Shown one piece after another: positions 37,151 to 46,721 of a stretch of 64,000 nucleotides of DNA. Under the pieces are notes generated by a model. That model was not told where the DNA came from. It searched no databases and saw only the letters and a program-made list of their open reading frames with translations. Numbering within the stretch: position 1 is the stretch's first letter; the number at the start of each line of letters is the position of its first letter. This DNA comes from Psychrobacter sp. 28M-43. GTDB taxonomy: Bacteria > Pseudomonadota > Gammaproteobacteria > Pseudomonadales > Moraxellaceae. The stretch lies in contig NZ_CP061739.1 in the NCBI RefSeq assembly GCF_014770435.1, positions 1,426,001 to 1,490,000 of the forward strand, in the 5' to 3' direction. The translations under genes and the position numbers were made by a program.

Positions 37151-38599
37151 ATGCATCAAGTCCAAATGATTATTAACGGCAAATCGTGCCCCGCAACCAA
37201 TAACAGTACCTTTGACCATATTGGTCCAACCACTGGTGAAGTGGTCACCAAAGCCGCTGCTGGAACGGCAGATGATGCAAATAAAGCGATTGAAGCTGCT
37301 GCCGCCGCTTTTCCAATTTGGTCAGCACTACCGCCGAGTGAAAAAAGAATACGTCTACTAAAAGCTGCCGACTTACTTGCCTCAAGAGCAGACAAGTTTA
37401 TCGAGATTGGTATGACTGAAATGGGCTCAAGTGGTGCATGGTATGGCTTTAATGTACAGGTAGCGGCCAATATGCTACGCGACGCGGCAGGGATGGTCAC
37501 TCAGATTCAAGGTGATATTATTCCAAGCGATGCAGAAGGCCGTATGGCGATGGCTTGGCGCGTGCCTTGCGGAGTAGTGGTAGGCATGGCACCGTGGAAT
37601 GCTCCTATCATATTGGCGACGCGAGCGCTTGCCATGCCGTTGGCTTGTGGCAACACAGTGGTACTCAAAGCCTCTGAAAATTGTCCTGCCACTCATGAGC
37701 TATTGATCCAAACCCTGAACGATGCAGGATTGGGCGAAGGTGTCGTCAATCTGGTGACGCATAGCAGCGAAGATGCACCCAGTGTAGTAACGGCGCTAAT
37801 CGCACACCCAGCTGTCAAACGTATCAACTTTACAGGCTCTACGCATGTCGGAAAAATCATTGCCAAACAATGTGCCGAATACTTGAAGCCTGTCATTCTA
37901 GAGTTGGGAGGAAAGGCACCTGTTATTGTCTGTGAAGACGCGGATCTCGAAGAAGCGGCCAATGCAATCGCTTTTGGTGCTTTTTTCAATCAAGGTCAAA
38001 TCTGTATGAGTACAGAGCGAGTTCTGGTCAATGAGAAAGTTGCGGACAAACTGATTGAGTATCTTAAATCAAAGATTGATGGTTTTGTCACTGGTTTGCC
38101 AACGGATCAAGTACATATTGCTCACGTGATAAGTCAGCAAGCCGCTGATCGTATAAAAGCTTTGGTGAAAGACGCAGAAAACAAAGGGGCTAAGGCCATT
38201 ACTGATTATGCTTTTAATGGTACAGCTGTTAGCCCGATTCTGTTAGAGCATATCTCTCCTGAGATGCAGATTTATACAGAAGAGTCCTTTGGTCCTGTCT
38301 GTACTTTAGAACGAGTCGCAGATGATGATGAAGCGATTCTAAAAGCCAATGCCTCAGAGTTTGGACTGTCTGCTGCTATCTTTAGCCAAGATATTGGACG
38401 AGCGATGAATCTTGCCAAACGTATCGAAAGCGGCATATGCCACATCAATTCTGCCACTGTAGACGATGAGGCACCTATGCCATTTGGCGGTGTCAAATCT
38501 AGTGGTTATGGTCGTTTTGGTAGCAAAGCCTCTATCAGTGAGTTTACTGAACTTCGCTGGGTCACTATGCGTAGTACTCCAAAACACTATCCAATCTGA
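37151..38599 (+). CDS. vdh: Vanillin / 4-hydroxybenzaldehyde dehydrogenase
   Basis: A 482-residue NAD-dependent aldehyde dehydrogenase, the length of known Vdh proteins. Catalytic Glu lies in LELGGKAPV and Cys in FNQGQICMSTERV; the NAD-binding FTGSTHVGKIIA is present. It oxidises the aldehyde released by the hydratase/lyase to 4-hydroxybenzoate or vanillate. 4-Hydroxybenzoate then goes to PobA. GGAAAAGGA precedes the ATG. The same fold serves many aldehydes; the assignment rests on neighbours. Confidence 0.93.
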   Translation: MHQVQMIINGKSCPATNNSTFDHIGPTTGEVVTKAAAGTADDANKAIEAAAAAFPIWSALPPSEKRIRLLKAADLLASRADKFIEIGMTEMGSSGAWYGFNVQVAANMLRDAAGMVTQIQGDIIPSDAEGRMAMAWRVPCGVVVGMAPWNAPIILATRALAMPLACGNTVVLKASENCPATHELLIQTLNDAGLGEGVVNLVTHSSEDAPSVVTALIAHPAVKRINFTGSTHVGKIIAKQCAEYLKPVILELGGKAPVIVCEDADLEEAANAIAFGAFFNQGQICMSTERVLVNEKVADKLIEYLKSKIDGFVTGLPTDQVHIAHVISQQAADRIKALVKDAENKGAKAITDYAFNGTAVSPILLEHISPEMQIYTEESFGPVCTLERVADDDEAILKANASEFGLSAAIFSQDIGRAMNLAKRIESGICHINSATVDDEAPMPFGGVKSSGYGRFGSKASISEFTELRWVTMRSTPKHYPI

Positions 38600-38658
38600 T
38601 GTAAGGAACATCGAGGAAGGAAAAAGGAAGGAAGCAATTAGAAATAAAGGAATATTTT

Positions 38659-40551
38659 ATGACCCAATTTACCTACCATAATTACCCAGAACGAGCGGTT
38701 GCTATTGGTGGACACGATGTCTTAGTCCGTCACAGCAATGACCAAAAAAATGATGCCATTTATATCACTGCAGTTGAAAAAATACAGGATTATCCAGAGC
38801 GCTTGTTCGATAAGTTATATGAGTATGCAGAAAAATATCCAAACAGGATGCTCATTGCGCAACGCGAGTTAGATGAAATAACGGGTAAGCGTAGTGATTG
38901 GATAAAATTGACCTATAGCGAGGTGTTGCACAAGGTTCGCAATATTGCCCAAGCATTATTGAAATACGATCTGTCGGCCGATCGCCCCTTGATGATATTG
39001 TCTGAAAACTCACTGGAAGTGTTTCTACTGATGTTCGGTGCCATGCTTGCAAATGCACCGTTTACATTAGTAGCACCTGCTTACTCATTGGTTGCAAACA
39101 CACCTGATAAGCTAAAATATGTTATTGAAAAGCTCACACCAGCGCTCTTTTACGCAGGCGATGGCAACGGGTTTTTGCGTCAGCTTGAGGCGTGCGGTCA
39201 GTTGGACAAACCTATCATCACCTCGACAGGAAATATCGATGGTCAGTCATGTCTGCACTTTGATGATTTTCTTATGACGGCGGCCACTGACGAGGTCGAG
39301 CAAGGACATTATAAAATCACTGCCGATAGTATTGTGAAGTTTCTGTTTACTTCAGGATCCACAGGCGATCCTAAAGTGGTGCCTACGACTCATCGTATGC
39401 TCTGTAGTAATCAGCAAATGCTCAAACAAACGCTATGCTTGGATGAAAATAATCCGCCTGTATTAGTCGACTGGCTCAGTTGGCATCATACTTTTGGCGG
39501 CAGTCATAATCTAGGCGTAGCTCTATATAACGGCGGTACTTTTTATATTGATGATGGGCGTCCCGTGGCAGGTAAGTTTGACGAAACCATCCGAAACCTG
39601 AAAGAGATTTCTCCCAGTCAATATTTTAACGTGCCGATAGGGTGGGCGATGCTGGCCACAGCTCTGAAAAAAGACGATGTATTACGTGATAATTTCTTTA
39701 AACATACCAACTTGTTTTTTTTCGGTGGAGCAAGTCTATCGCAAGAGCTATGGCAAGAGCTTGGTGATATCAGCTACCAACACTGCGGTGAAAAAATTCG
39801 CATTATGGCAGGATTGGGCATGACTGAAACGTCACCGTCTTGCACCTTTACCACAGGGCCATCGAATGCAACGGCCAACTTTGTCGGTTTTCCTGCGCCT
39901 GGCGTAGAGGTCAAACTGGTTCGTATACAGGGCAAATTGGAGTTACGTATTAGAGGGCCACATGTTATGTCGGGTTACTGGCGACATAATGCTATCGACT
40001 CACAAGTTTCTGACAGTTTTGATGAAGAAGGTTTTTACTGTACAGGAGATGGCGTTAAACCATACGAGCCTGATAGTTACGATAAGGGTTTAGTATATGA
40101 TGGACGCATTTCCGAAGATTTTAAACTGATGACAGGTACTTTTGTCAATGTCGGCGAGCTGCGTAACCGTATCGTATTACAAGGTGAGCTGATTGATGAC
40201 GCGGTTTTGATCGGTGAAGGCAAGAGTGAAATAGGGGCTTTGATTTTCGTCAAAGAAAAAATAGCACGTGAGATGACAGGTCTGAGTGATACTCAACTGA
40301 CCAGGGTGTTAGAACATGATGCTATACAAACCTATTTTAACGACTTTATCAACAAAATTAACGAGGGCTATGACGCGAGCTCAAAGCGTATCGCTCGTAT
40401 CTATTTGATGGAAAATCCTGCGAGCATTATTGAAGGTGAAAAAACGGATAAAGGAACGCTCAATCAACGCAAACTGCGTAATAATCGAGTACAAGAAGCT
40501 ACAGCACTATACGGTCATGAAGCAGACAAATTGAGGTTTGTAGCGAAATAG
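38659..40551 (+). CDS. fcs: Feruloyl-CoA synthase (hydroxycinnamate-CoA ligase)
   Basis: A 630-residue AMP-forming ligase that activates p-coumarate, caffeate or ferulate. The adenylate loop is KFLFTSGSTGDPK, and later motifs are GLGMTETSP and YCTGDGVKP. The length of about 630 and the N-terminal pattern PERLFDKLYEYAEKYPNR are typical of the feruloyl-CoA synthase group rather than shorter benzoate or fatty acid ligases. AAGGAATATTTT precedes the ATG. It sits between vdh and the MarR gene on one transcript. Confidence 0.94.
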   Translation: MTQFTYHNYPERAVAIGGHDVLVRHSNDQKNDAIYITAVEKIQDYPERLFDKLYEYAEKYPNRMLIAQRELDEITGKRSDWIKLTYSEVLHKVRNIAQALLKYDLSADRPLMILSENSLEVFLLMFGAMLANAPFTLVAPAYSLVANTPDKLKYVIEKLTPALFYAGDGNGFLRQLEACGQLDKPIITSTGNIDGQSCLHFDDFLMTAATDEVEQGHYKITADSIVKFLFTSGSTGDPKVVPTTHRMLCSNQQMLKQTLCLDENNPPVLVDWLSWHHTFGGSHNLGVALYNGGTFYIDDGRPVAGKFDETIRNLKEISPSQYFNVPIGWAMLATALKKDDVLRDNFFKHTNLFFFGGASLSQELWQELGDISYQHCGEKIRIMAGLGMTETSPSCTFTTGPSNATANFVGFPAPGVEVKLVRIQGKLELRIRGPHVMSGYWRHNAIDSQVSDSFDEEGFYCTGDGVKPYEPDSYDKGLVYDGRISEDFKLMTGTFVNVGELRNRIVLQGELIDDAVLIGEGKSEIGALIFVKEKIAREMTGLSDTQLTRVLEHDAIQTYFNDFINKINEGYDASSKRIARIYLMENPASIIEGEKTDKGTLNQRKLRNNRVQEATALYGHEADKLRFVAK

Positions 40552-40609
40552 ATTAAGATAATATCTTATAGCCCTACAATTATTAGTGCTGTCGAGTAAG
40601 GAAAACGCA

Positions 40610-41056
40610 TTGAAAGACCTCCAATTAAATAAGCTCATCGACAATGCCACAACGGTCAGTTATAGCATAGGAAAGATAGATAAGCTTATCAGTCAACAGC
40701 TGAGCGAAGCACTGCTGGAGGTAGGCGTCAGCTTGCCTCAGTTCACCATGCTATCAAACCTACATTTACACGGAGAAATGGCGAACGCCAAGCTGGCTTC
40801 AAGATCTTTTATTAGTCCTCAGGCATCCAATCAAATTGTCAAAACCATGGAAGAGCGAGGGTGGATAAGTAAATCTGACGATCCCAATCATGGGCGTATC
40901 CTTCTGATTGCATTGACACCAGAAGGGCAAGAGGTTTACGAAAAATGCAAGATAAAATCCATGGGTTTTGAAAGCAAAATGTTAGCAGGGCTACCTGCCG
41001 AAAATGTTCTTATGCTAAAGGCTACTGTTCAACGGTTGATATCGAATTTGAAGTAA
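40610..41056 (+). CDS. MarR-family regulator of hydroxycinnamate genes
   Basis: A 148-residue regulator with a MarR winged helix (SLPQFTMLSNLHLHGEMANA, ASNQIVKTMEERGWISKSDD, GRILLIALTPEGQEVYEK). HcaR- or FerR-type MarR proteins next to fcs/ech genes repress them until hydroxycinnamoyl-CoA is present, so that role is likely here. The probable start is a TTG at 40610 with AAGGA 7 nt upstream; an in-frame GTG at 40586 has no ribosome site. It is last in the ech-vdh-fcs run. Confidence 0.85.
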   Translation: MKDLQLNKLIDNATTVSYSIGKIDKLISQQLSEALLEVGVSLPQFTMLSNLHLHGEMANAKLASRSFISPQASNQIVKTMEERGWISKSDDPNHGRILLIALTPEGQEVYEKCKIKSMGFESKMLAGLPAENVLMLKATVQRLISNLK

Positions 41057-41245
41057 CATCCGAGAGAGGTGGGGCATTATCCGTTTGAACAAGGGACTGC
41101 TAATTTTATAAAGCCGTTACTGCCATGCCAAGTAATGAAGCAAAAACACTAAGTAGTAAGGACAGTGTACTAAGGAAAGTAGCAAAGAAAAAATACGTCG
41201 TTATCTATATATTGACTGTATGTCTTGTTGAGTTTGATGATTGTC

Positions 41246-41309
41246 ATAGCGAATGAGTGATTTTATATGCGAGTATAAAGGTCGCTTATTGGCGTTACTC
41301 ATTCGCTAT
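41246..41309. terminator. Long hairpin between convergent MarR and porin genes
   Basis: ATAGCGAATGAGTGA pairs with TTACTCATTCGCTAT (one G-T pair) around a 34-nt loop. It is probably a terminator or mRNA-end structure for one or both genes, although T runs are weak. Confidence 0.55.
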
Positions 41310-41340
41310 TATTTAGTCGTTGTCTCGTGTAGTCATTAAC

Positions 41341-42381
41341 TTAGAATCTATATTGGGCCATGACCTCGACTTCTTGTCCTTGTACTCTCCATGGAAGGGT
41401 TGTCTCACTTCTATCGCGCCATTCGATACCGACATCGAGATCTGGTAGATATTTATAAATGAGGTTAGCGCTTTTTATATCGATAGAAGTATCTGCATCG
41501 TTATTGACCGTGACTTCACCATAGCGCATGTTACCGCGTAGCTTCGGCGTAAAGTTATGTCGATACCCCACACTAAAGCCAGTCTGCGAAACAAGCTCAC
41601 CGTCTTCGGCATCACAATTGACACTGAACCCTGTTAGCGCGCCTGTCGTACATACGCCTGAATAGACACCCATGCCTTCACCAGTATAAACGCTTCCATG
41701 CAAGGATCCATTGCCTAGGGTCAACTTGCCAGCCAACGAAGCACCTATGCCTATGTCTGAATCCGAACTGTTTTCTATGCCAGTGCCAGCTTCACGGCCA
41801 GTCACCGCAAATGTGTAACCCAAATTAGCAATATCATCACTATAGCTTATAACCATATCGGGTACATTGGCGTCATCATATACTGGATCCTGAGCAGTCA
41901 CCCGTAGCCCTTTATTGGCATAATGTACGGTTAAATCTGGACGAACATATAGTCCACTACCAGCAATTGTGCCAAAACCTGTACCCCAAAAATCAAGCTG
42001 CTCAGTCAAGCGCGGAGCCACGGCAAAAAACTGGCCGTTCCAAGTCTTACCAACCGTAAATTTGTCATACTGCAAAAAAGCATGGCGCAATCTTAGGTTG
42101 GATCCACCAGTGGCATAGTCTCCATAGAAATCTCCTTCAATAAACCCAGTTAATTTCTTGTCATCTATGGTTTTGGTGGTTTTAACGTTGATGCGAGTTT
42201 CACGCATGTTTCCTTCAAATTCAGAATCTCCATTGTCTGGAGAAATGAATCTACCTTCTGCTTTGACATAACCACCAATACTTAAAGTAGTGTCTCCCTC
42301 TGTGATCAGATCTATTGCTTGTACATTCGTACATACGACTAAAGTGGCTACAGCAAAAGACACTTTTTGTAGATTATGCAT
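41341..42381 (-). CDS. DcaP-like outer-membrane porin
   Basis: A 346-residue outer-membrane protein: a signal peptide ends near NVQA (residue 22), beta strands alternate throughout, and the last residue is Phe (VMAQYRF). The start of the mature part, GDTTLSIGGYVKAEGRF, and ETRINVKTTKTIDDKKLTGF resemble the DcaP family, trimeric channels that admit dicarboxylic and aromatic acids in Acinetobacter. A paralogue with stop codons lies at 54623. It is divergent from a TRAP binding-protein gene, so the pair may form an outer-to-periplasmic uptake route. Confidence 0.88.
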   Translation of the reverse strand: MHNLQKVSFAVATLVVCTNVQAIDLITEGDTTLSIGGYVKAEGRFISPDNGDSEFEGNMRETRINVKTTKTIDDKKLTGFIEGDFYGDYATGGSNLRLRHAFLQYDKFTVGKTWNGQFFAVAPRLTEQLDFWGTGFGTIAGSGLYVRPDLTVHYANKGLRVTAQDPVYDDANVPDMVISYSDDIANLGYTFAVTGREAGTGIENSSDSDIGIGASLAGKLTLGNGSLHGSVYTGEGMGVYSGVCTTGALTGFSVNCDAEDGELVSQTGFSVGYRHNFTPKLRGNMRYGEVTVNNDADTSIDIKSANLIYKYLPDLDVGIEWRDRSETTLPWRVQGQEVEVMAQYRF

Positions 42382-42874
42382 ACCTTGTATACTCCGTGTT
42401 TTTTGAGACTAAAAACAACAGTGCTACCTCTAGGGCGCTGCTATGAATTTAGCCTATATAAAATAGTGCAGATAACCCTATCTAGCACTAACCAACTCCC
42501 TTTGGTGTTTAAAAGCACAACCTTCCTAGATAAAAAACTCAACATAGAGTGATAATGAGTCACTCTAATGATAGTTATTTGGAAGAAAATACAAGATAGC
42601 AATGTAAACGAATTATTGTCAAGCTTATTGATTAAATTATTTGACATAACGGTAGTTAAGATTCTATTATATGCCTAGTTAATAGGTTTTCTATGATATT
42701 TTTATATATACCGTAATAATTTAAAATGGGTTTTTATATAAAGTAACTTTATACTTTATATTCATGGTTGGGAAGATGCCTTCTCATTGAAAATAAGTAT
42801 ATGAGTCGGTAAATGTACGTTTTGATTAACGTTGTCACCTTCAACTCTCAATATTCAATCAAAAGGATTTGATT
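42382..42874. promoter_or_regulatory. Divergent promoter region between porin and second dctP genes
   Basis: No gene is seen. A forward promoter TTGACA (42641-42646), 18-nt spacer, TATTAT (42665-42670) would serve dctP with a leader of about 200 nt. The inverted repeat AGAGTGA-N7-TCACTCT at 42546-42566 could be an operator. No copy of the pca-type operator is present. Confidence 0.5.
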
Positions 42875-43960
42875 ATGTTTAGCAACTATTCTAGGGTCAA
42901 AGCTAGTCTCACTTTACGCAAACTCCTGCCTACCATTGCCTTATCATTTGCGCTTCCAATGACGCTAACGGCCTGTGATAGTGGTGCAAAAACGGAAAGT
43001 GCTAGCTCAGATGAAGTGGTTGTATTACGTATGTCGCATTTTTTGCCTGCGCCATCAGCGATGAACACCCAAGCACTGGAACCTTGGATCAAAAAAATAG
43101 AAGAAGAGTCGGATGGCCGTATTAAGATTGAAAACTTTCCTGGATCAACGCTAAGCGAAGCATCTGAGACTTACGATGCGGCAGTGAATGGAAAAATTGA
43201 TATTGGTTTGCAGTTGCAGGGGTATAGCAGTGGTCGTTTCCCGCTGTCTCAAATTGCAGAGTTACCTGGAATGTCAAACTCAGCCTCGCAGATGAGCTGT
43301 ATTATGCAGAGCTTATATGATGATGGTACTATCTCAAGCGAGTATGAGGACTCCCATGTTTTGGCCTTATACGGCTTAGGCCCTGGTGTCTTACATAGCT
43401 CTACAGTTATTGAAAAACCTGAAGATCTGAGAGGAATGCGTATTCGTCGACCATCTGCAGTGGCTGGTGATATCTTAGAGAGCATGGGAGCGGCACCGAT
43501 AGGAATACCTGCCAATGACATATATACCTCTTTACAACGCGGTGTTATCGATGGTTTAAGTTTGCAATGGGACGCGGTTCCAGTGTTTCGTGTGAATGAA
43601 CTGGTCAACAATCATACCAATATTCCGTTGTACTCATCAGGCTTCGTGATGAATATGAACAAAGCCAAATATGACTCACTTCCTGATGACCTAAAAAAAG
43701 TATTGGATGATAATTCTGGTATGGTGTTTGCCAAAATGGTTGGTGAAGTTATTAGTAAAATGGATGTAGAAGCACTGCAAGATGCCAAAGATGCGGGTAG
43801 CAATATTATTGATATTCCTGATCCATTGAATGACCCTGCATGGTCAGGCCCAATGGAAAAAGGCACACAAAAATATCTTGCTTCTGTAAGTCAGAGTGGT
43901 GTGGATGCCGAATCAATATATCAAAAGGTACGAGAGACCAGTGAAACTTGTAAGGTCTAA
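42875..43960 (+). CDS. TRAP transporter solute-binding protein (DctP family), lipoprotein
   Basis: A 361-residue periplasmic binding protein with a lipoprotein signal (LTLTAC type, LPMTLTAC). It aligns along its whole length with the DctP product at 23462: shared DIYTSLQRGV-DGLSL, LQGY-GRFPL, IDIPDPLNDP and the C-terminal CKV. The ATG at 42875 has AAGGA 7 nt upstream. No membrane subunits are near, so it probably shares the dctQM pair at 33763-35576. Its place next to a DcaP-like porin suggests a dicarboxylate or aryl acid ligand. Confidence 0.92.
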   Translation: MFSNYSRVKASLTLRKLLPTIALSFALPMTLTACDSGAKTESASSDEVVVLRMSHFLPAPSAMNTQALEPWIKKIEEESDGRIKIENFPGSTLSEASETYDAAVNGKIDIGLQLQGYSSGRFPLSQIAELPGMSNSASQMSCIMQSLYDDGTISSEYEDSHVLALYGLGPGVLHSSTVIEKPEDLRGMRIRRPSAVAGDILESMGAAPIGIPANDIYTSLQRGVIDGLSLQWDAVPVFRVNELVNNHTNIPLYSSGFVMNMNKAKYDSLPDDLKKVLDDNSGMVFAKMVGEVISKMDVEALQDAKDAGSNIIDIPDPLNDPAWSGPMEKGTQKYLASVSQSGVDAESIYQKVRETSETCKV

Positions 43961-44036
43961 TATTCAATTCATTATATGTTATATGCCTTGCAACTGAGCT
44001 GTTTGAGCACTGATTGTTTTTAGATAGTCGATTACC

Positions 44037-44074
44037 AAATAAGTCCAAAAAACGATGGTTTTTTGGACTTATTT
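44037..44074. terminator. Intrinsic terminator after the second dctP
   Basis: AAATAAGTCCAAAAAAC pairs perfectly (17 bp) with its complement around GATG and is followed by TTATTC. The rest of the 307-bp spacer up to the IclR gene holds nothing credible. Confidence 0.88.
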
Positions 44075-44267
44075 TTATTCAGTACAGCTTTTTTGAAAAT
44101 TCACCGAGAACGATTTCAACTATGCTATTAGACATAACAGTAATTAGCTCATCTTCTTTTACCGTTGCAGCTGCTCTAGATGATTATGAAATGAGATATC
44201 TTCATCGCCATCCTATTGCATTCATCAGTCTCAAAGCGGTCAAATCTTTTTTGAGCAACAGACCATG

Positions 44268-45143
44268 CTAGCTAATATATAAATTACTCTCAATCATATT
44301 TTTCATATGTAGTAGGCGAGGGGCAATATCTTCTTCTAGTTTGGTGCGACTAAGGATAAAACTTGGTGCGCCGCAGTTAAAAGTGAGCAAGCCTTCCGTC
44401 GGGTGCATCAGCGCAATGGCTACCGCGTTGACATCCTTTTGCCATTCACTAATTGAAAAACAATAACCATAGTCTTCATAGTCTTGAAAGGCTTTATCTA
44501 ATCCTCGTCTAATCTTTAGCCAATCATCTTTATACTTACTACGAATTGCATTAAGAATAAACTCTTGCTCAGCAGGTGGCATACTCGCCAAGCAAGCTCT
44601 CCCCATCGAACTTAAATGAATAGGCAAATAAGAGCCGACATTGCGTTGCATAGTCGTCGTCCCTTGACCTTGCACAACATTTAGATACACCATCATCAGT
44701 CGATCACGAGTAGCCATGGCAACGGCACTATTGGCATAGTCTGCCAACTCTTCCATATAAGGAGTCGCAAGGTTATTGATAGAGATATTAGTCATCATCG
44801 TATAACCAAAGCTTAGTACCCCTGTCGAGAGCTGGTATTTACTGCTATTGGTCGATTGTTTTAAATATCCCAATTTGACCAACGTATAGGTCAGACGAGT
44901 GATGGTGCCTTTAGGAAGTCCTGTCAGTTGACTTAGGTCTTGGTTGCCTAGATAAGGCCGTTGCGGGGTAAAACAACGCAGTAGCTCTAACCCTCGAGCC
45001 AACGCTGTGACAAACTGTCTGTCGTTTTTATCTCTCATCTCTGTAATGGGTTCTAACAATTCAATATGCATCTCATTGTTAGCGTCTTCATCGGTAAGGG
45101 TATCATTAGTCATATGTCGTCTATTATCCCCAATCAAATTCAT
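44268..45143 (-). CDS. IclR-family regulator of the beta-oxidation cluster
   Basis: A 291-residue regulator. A variable N-terminal tail of about 40 residues precedes the winged helix (FVTALARGLELLRCF, GNQDLSQLTGLPKGTITRLT) and the IclR effector domain (HLSSMGRACLASMPPAEQEF, YGYCFSISEWQKDVNAVA). Methionines at 45143 and 45113 are both possible starts; neither has a well-placed ribosome site. It lies beside the MFS, acyl-CoA dehydrogenase and hydratase genes, whose promoter region holds repeated palindromes, making it the likely controller. Confidence 0.88.
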   Translation of the reverse strand: MNLIGDNRRHMTNDTLTDEDANNEMHIELLEPITEMRDKNDRQFVTALARGLELLRCFTPQRPYLGNQDLSQLTGLPKGTITRLTYTLVKLGYLKQSTNSSKYQLSTGVLSFGYTMMTNISINNLATPYMEELADYANSAVAMATRDRLMMVYLNVVQGQGTTTMQRNVGSYLPIHLSSMGRACLASMPPAEQEFILNAIRSKYKDDWLKIRRGLDKAFQDYEDYGYCFSISEWQKDVNAVAIALMHPTEGLLTFNCGAPSFILSRTKLEEDIAPRLLHMKNMIESNLYIS

Positions 45144-45283
45144 ACAAGCGTTATAAAATCACAAAACTTTATTATTCATAGCATTCTGTGAGCTAATATC
45201 AGCCCACAGTTACCCACTGTCTCTTTAACTATATTATATCAATTTACTTTTATATTCTCAGCATAGCATAACGAGAAACTATT

Positions 45284-45304
45284 GTTTCGCTATGCGGTAT
45301 GAAC
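45284..45304. promoter_or_regulatory. Third copy of the ACCGCATAGCG-type motif, upstream of the IclR gene
   Basis: Reverse-strand TACCGCATAGCGA is identical over 13 bp to the site at 48119-48131. It also forms one arm of an imperfect hairpin just past the MFS stop, so it could instead be an mRNA-end structure. Confidence 0.45.
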
Positions 45305-45333
45305 GGTAGCAATAGTCGTTATAAGAGGTATGG

Positions 45334-46599
45334 TTAGGCTTCTTGTGGATCGTACTGCTTTTCTTTAATAAATAAAGTAGGGATAAGACCACATAAGAAG
45401 TATGCACCTGCCATAAGTAATAAACCTGCGCCAATAGAGTTATGCATGGCCATATAACCGATCGTAAGAGGGGCAAGAGCTGATCCTATACGTCCAATAT
45501 TATATGATCCACCCATTGCGGTACCTCGAATAGCTGTAGGGAAACTTTCGGTTAGATAGGTGGCGTTAATGGCATAGGGGATACCATATAAGAAACCGAA
45601 AGCAATCATTAACCAACCAATATTTTCTGGAGTGTGCATATAGATTAATACTGGAATAAATAGGGCTGTGCCCATCGTACCAAAGGCAAATACTATTTTA
45701 CGTCCAATCTTATCAGCCAGTAGACCTGCTATTACTTTTGCAAACATCATAGTCAAATAGGTACCTGCCATGTAGATAGCCATTTCTTTAAAATTGATAC
45801 CTAATTCGGTTTCTAAGTAAGTAGGTAGCCAGTTACTGACACCAAAATAACCAAAGAGTAAAAGAGTTGAGCTCATAGTCCACAAAATAAACATTATGCG
45901 ATGTCTAGGACTTTCAAATATAGCTCTATAAGAGTTTTTACGCTTTTCAATATTACTATTCAAACCTTTGAGTTTTAGGGCACGAGACTCTTTCCAAGAC
46001 TGTGGTTCAGATAATGTAAAATGCATTAAGACTGATAAAATAATTGGTATAAATGATATGAAATAAATCATACGCCAACCGTAATCAGGAATGATCCAAG
46101 CTGAAAGACTGCTGATAACTAGAGACCCTAAAGTGTAACCTGTCATTATTGTTGCGAGCACAGTGGTTCGATGCTGGGTAGGTACCATTTCTGACATTAA
46201 AGTATTAGCAGCAACATATAAGCTGCCAAGACCTATGCAAGCGCCTACTCGTAGAATTATGAACTGCTCGTAAGTTTGAGCAAATCCAACACAGCCAGAC
46301 AATAATGCAAACAGGGCTGTAGCAGTCACCATAACACGCACCCGTCCAAAGCGATCACAGGCCCAACCACCGAAAAAACCACCAATTCCCATGCCAATTA
46401 ACGACCAGCTACCCAAAGCGCCAGCTTGTACATTAGTCAATCCAAACTCTAGTTTTAAACTAGAAAGAGTAAATGCAAGGATACCGACATCGGCTCCATC
46501 ACATAATAAAACCAAAAAACAAAAAACAAAAGCCAGTTTCCAAGGTTGTTTTTGGGTGGAGCTTATACTTGGATCTGCAGTTATAGCGACACTTTTCAC
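45334..46599 (-). CDS. MFS transporter, aromatic acid:H+ symporter-like
   Basis: A 421-residue inner-membrane transporter with 12 predicted helices. The first-helix motif LLCDGADVGILAFTL resembles the DGxD signature of the aromatic acid/H+ symporter family, and the cytoplasmic loop GGWACDRFGRVRVMV is the MFS A motif. It ends with acyl-CoA dehydrogenase upstream on the same strand (about 120 bp), a layout like dcaK beside dcaA in Acinetobacter. It probably imports the acid whose CoA ester is oxidised by the neighbouring enzymes. Confidence 0.88.
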   Translation of the reverse strand: MKSVAITADPSISSTQKQPWKLAFVFCFLVLLCDGADVGILAFTLSSLKLEFGLTNVQAGALGSWSLIGMGIGGFFGGWACDRFGRVRVMVTATALFALLSGCVGFAQTYEQFIILRVGACIGLGSLYVAANTLMSEMVPTQHRTTVLATIMTGYTLGSLVISSLSAWIIPDYGWRMIYFISFIPIILSVLMHFTLSEPQSWKESRALKLKGLNSNIEKRKNSYRAIFESPRHRIMFILWTMSSTLLLFGYFGVSNWLPTYLETELGINFKEMAIYMAGTYLTMMFAKVIAGLLADKIGRKIVFAFGTMGTALFIPVLIYMHTPENIGWLMIAFGFLYGIPYAINATYLTESFPTAIRGTAMGGSYNIGRIGSALAPLTIGYMAMHNSIGAGLLLMAGAYFLCGLIPTLFIKEKQYDPQEA

Positions 46600-46721
46600 A
46601 ATTTATATCCTTATCGTTGTGAGAATAGAAAACTAATTTGATACGTAGTGGTGGAAATGGAAGGCATCAGCATCCTAGCAAATACCGTCTTGCATTTTGA
46701 AGGATAAAAAAGTGGGAGGAA

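Noticed and set aside
44014..44271. An 85-codon forward frame after the second dctP
   Set aside because: It runs straight through a perfect 17-bp terminator hairpin and overlaps the end of the IclR gene; no ribosome site is present.
46682..46699. ATACCGTCTTGCAT before the MFS gene as a fourth ACCGCAT-type operator
   Set aside because: Only part of the core matches and there is no symmetry, so chance is the simpler reading.
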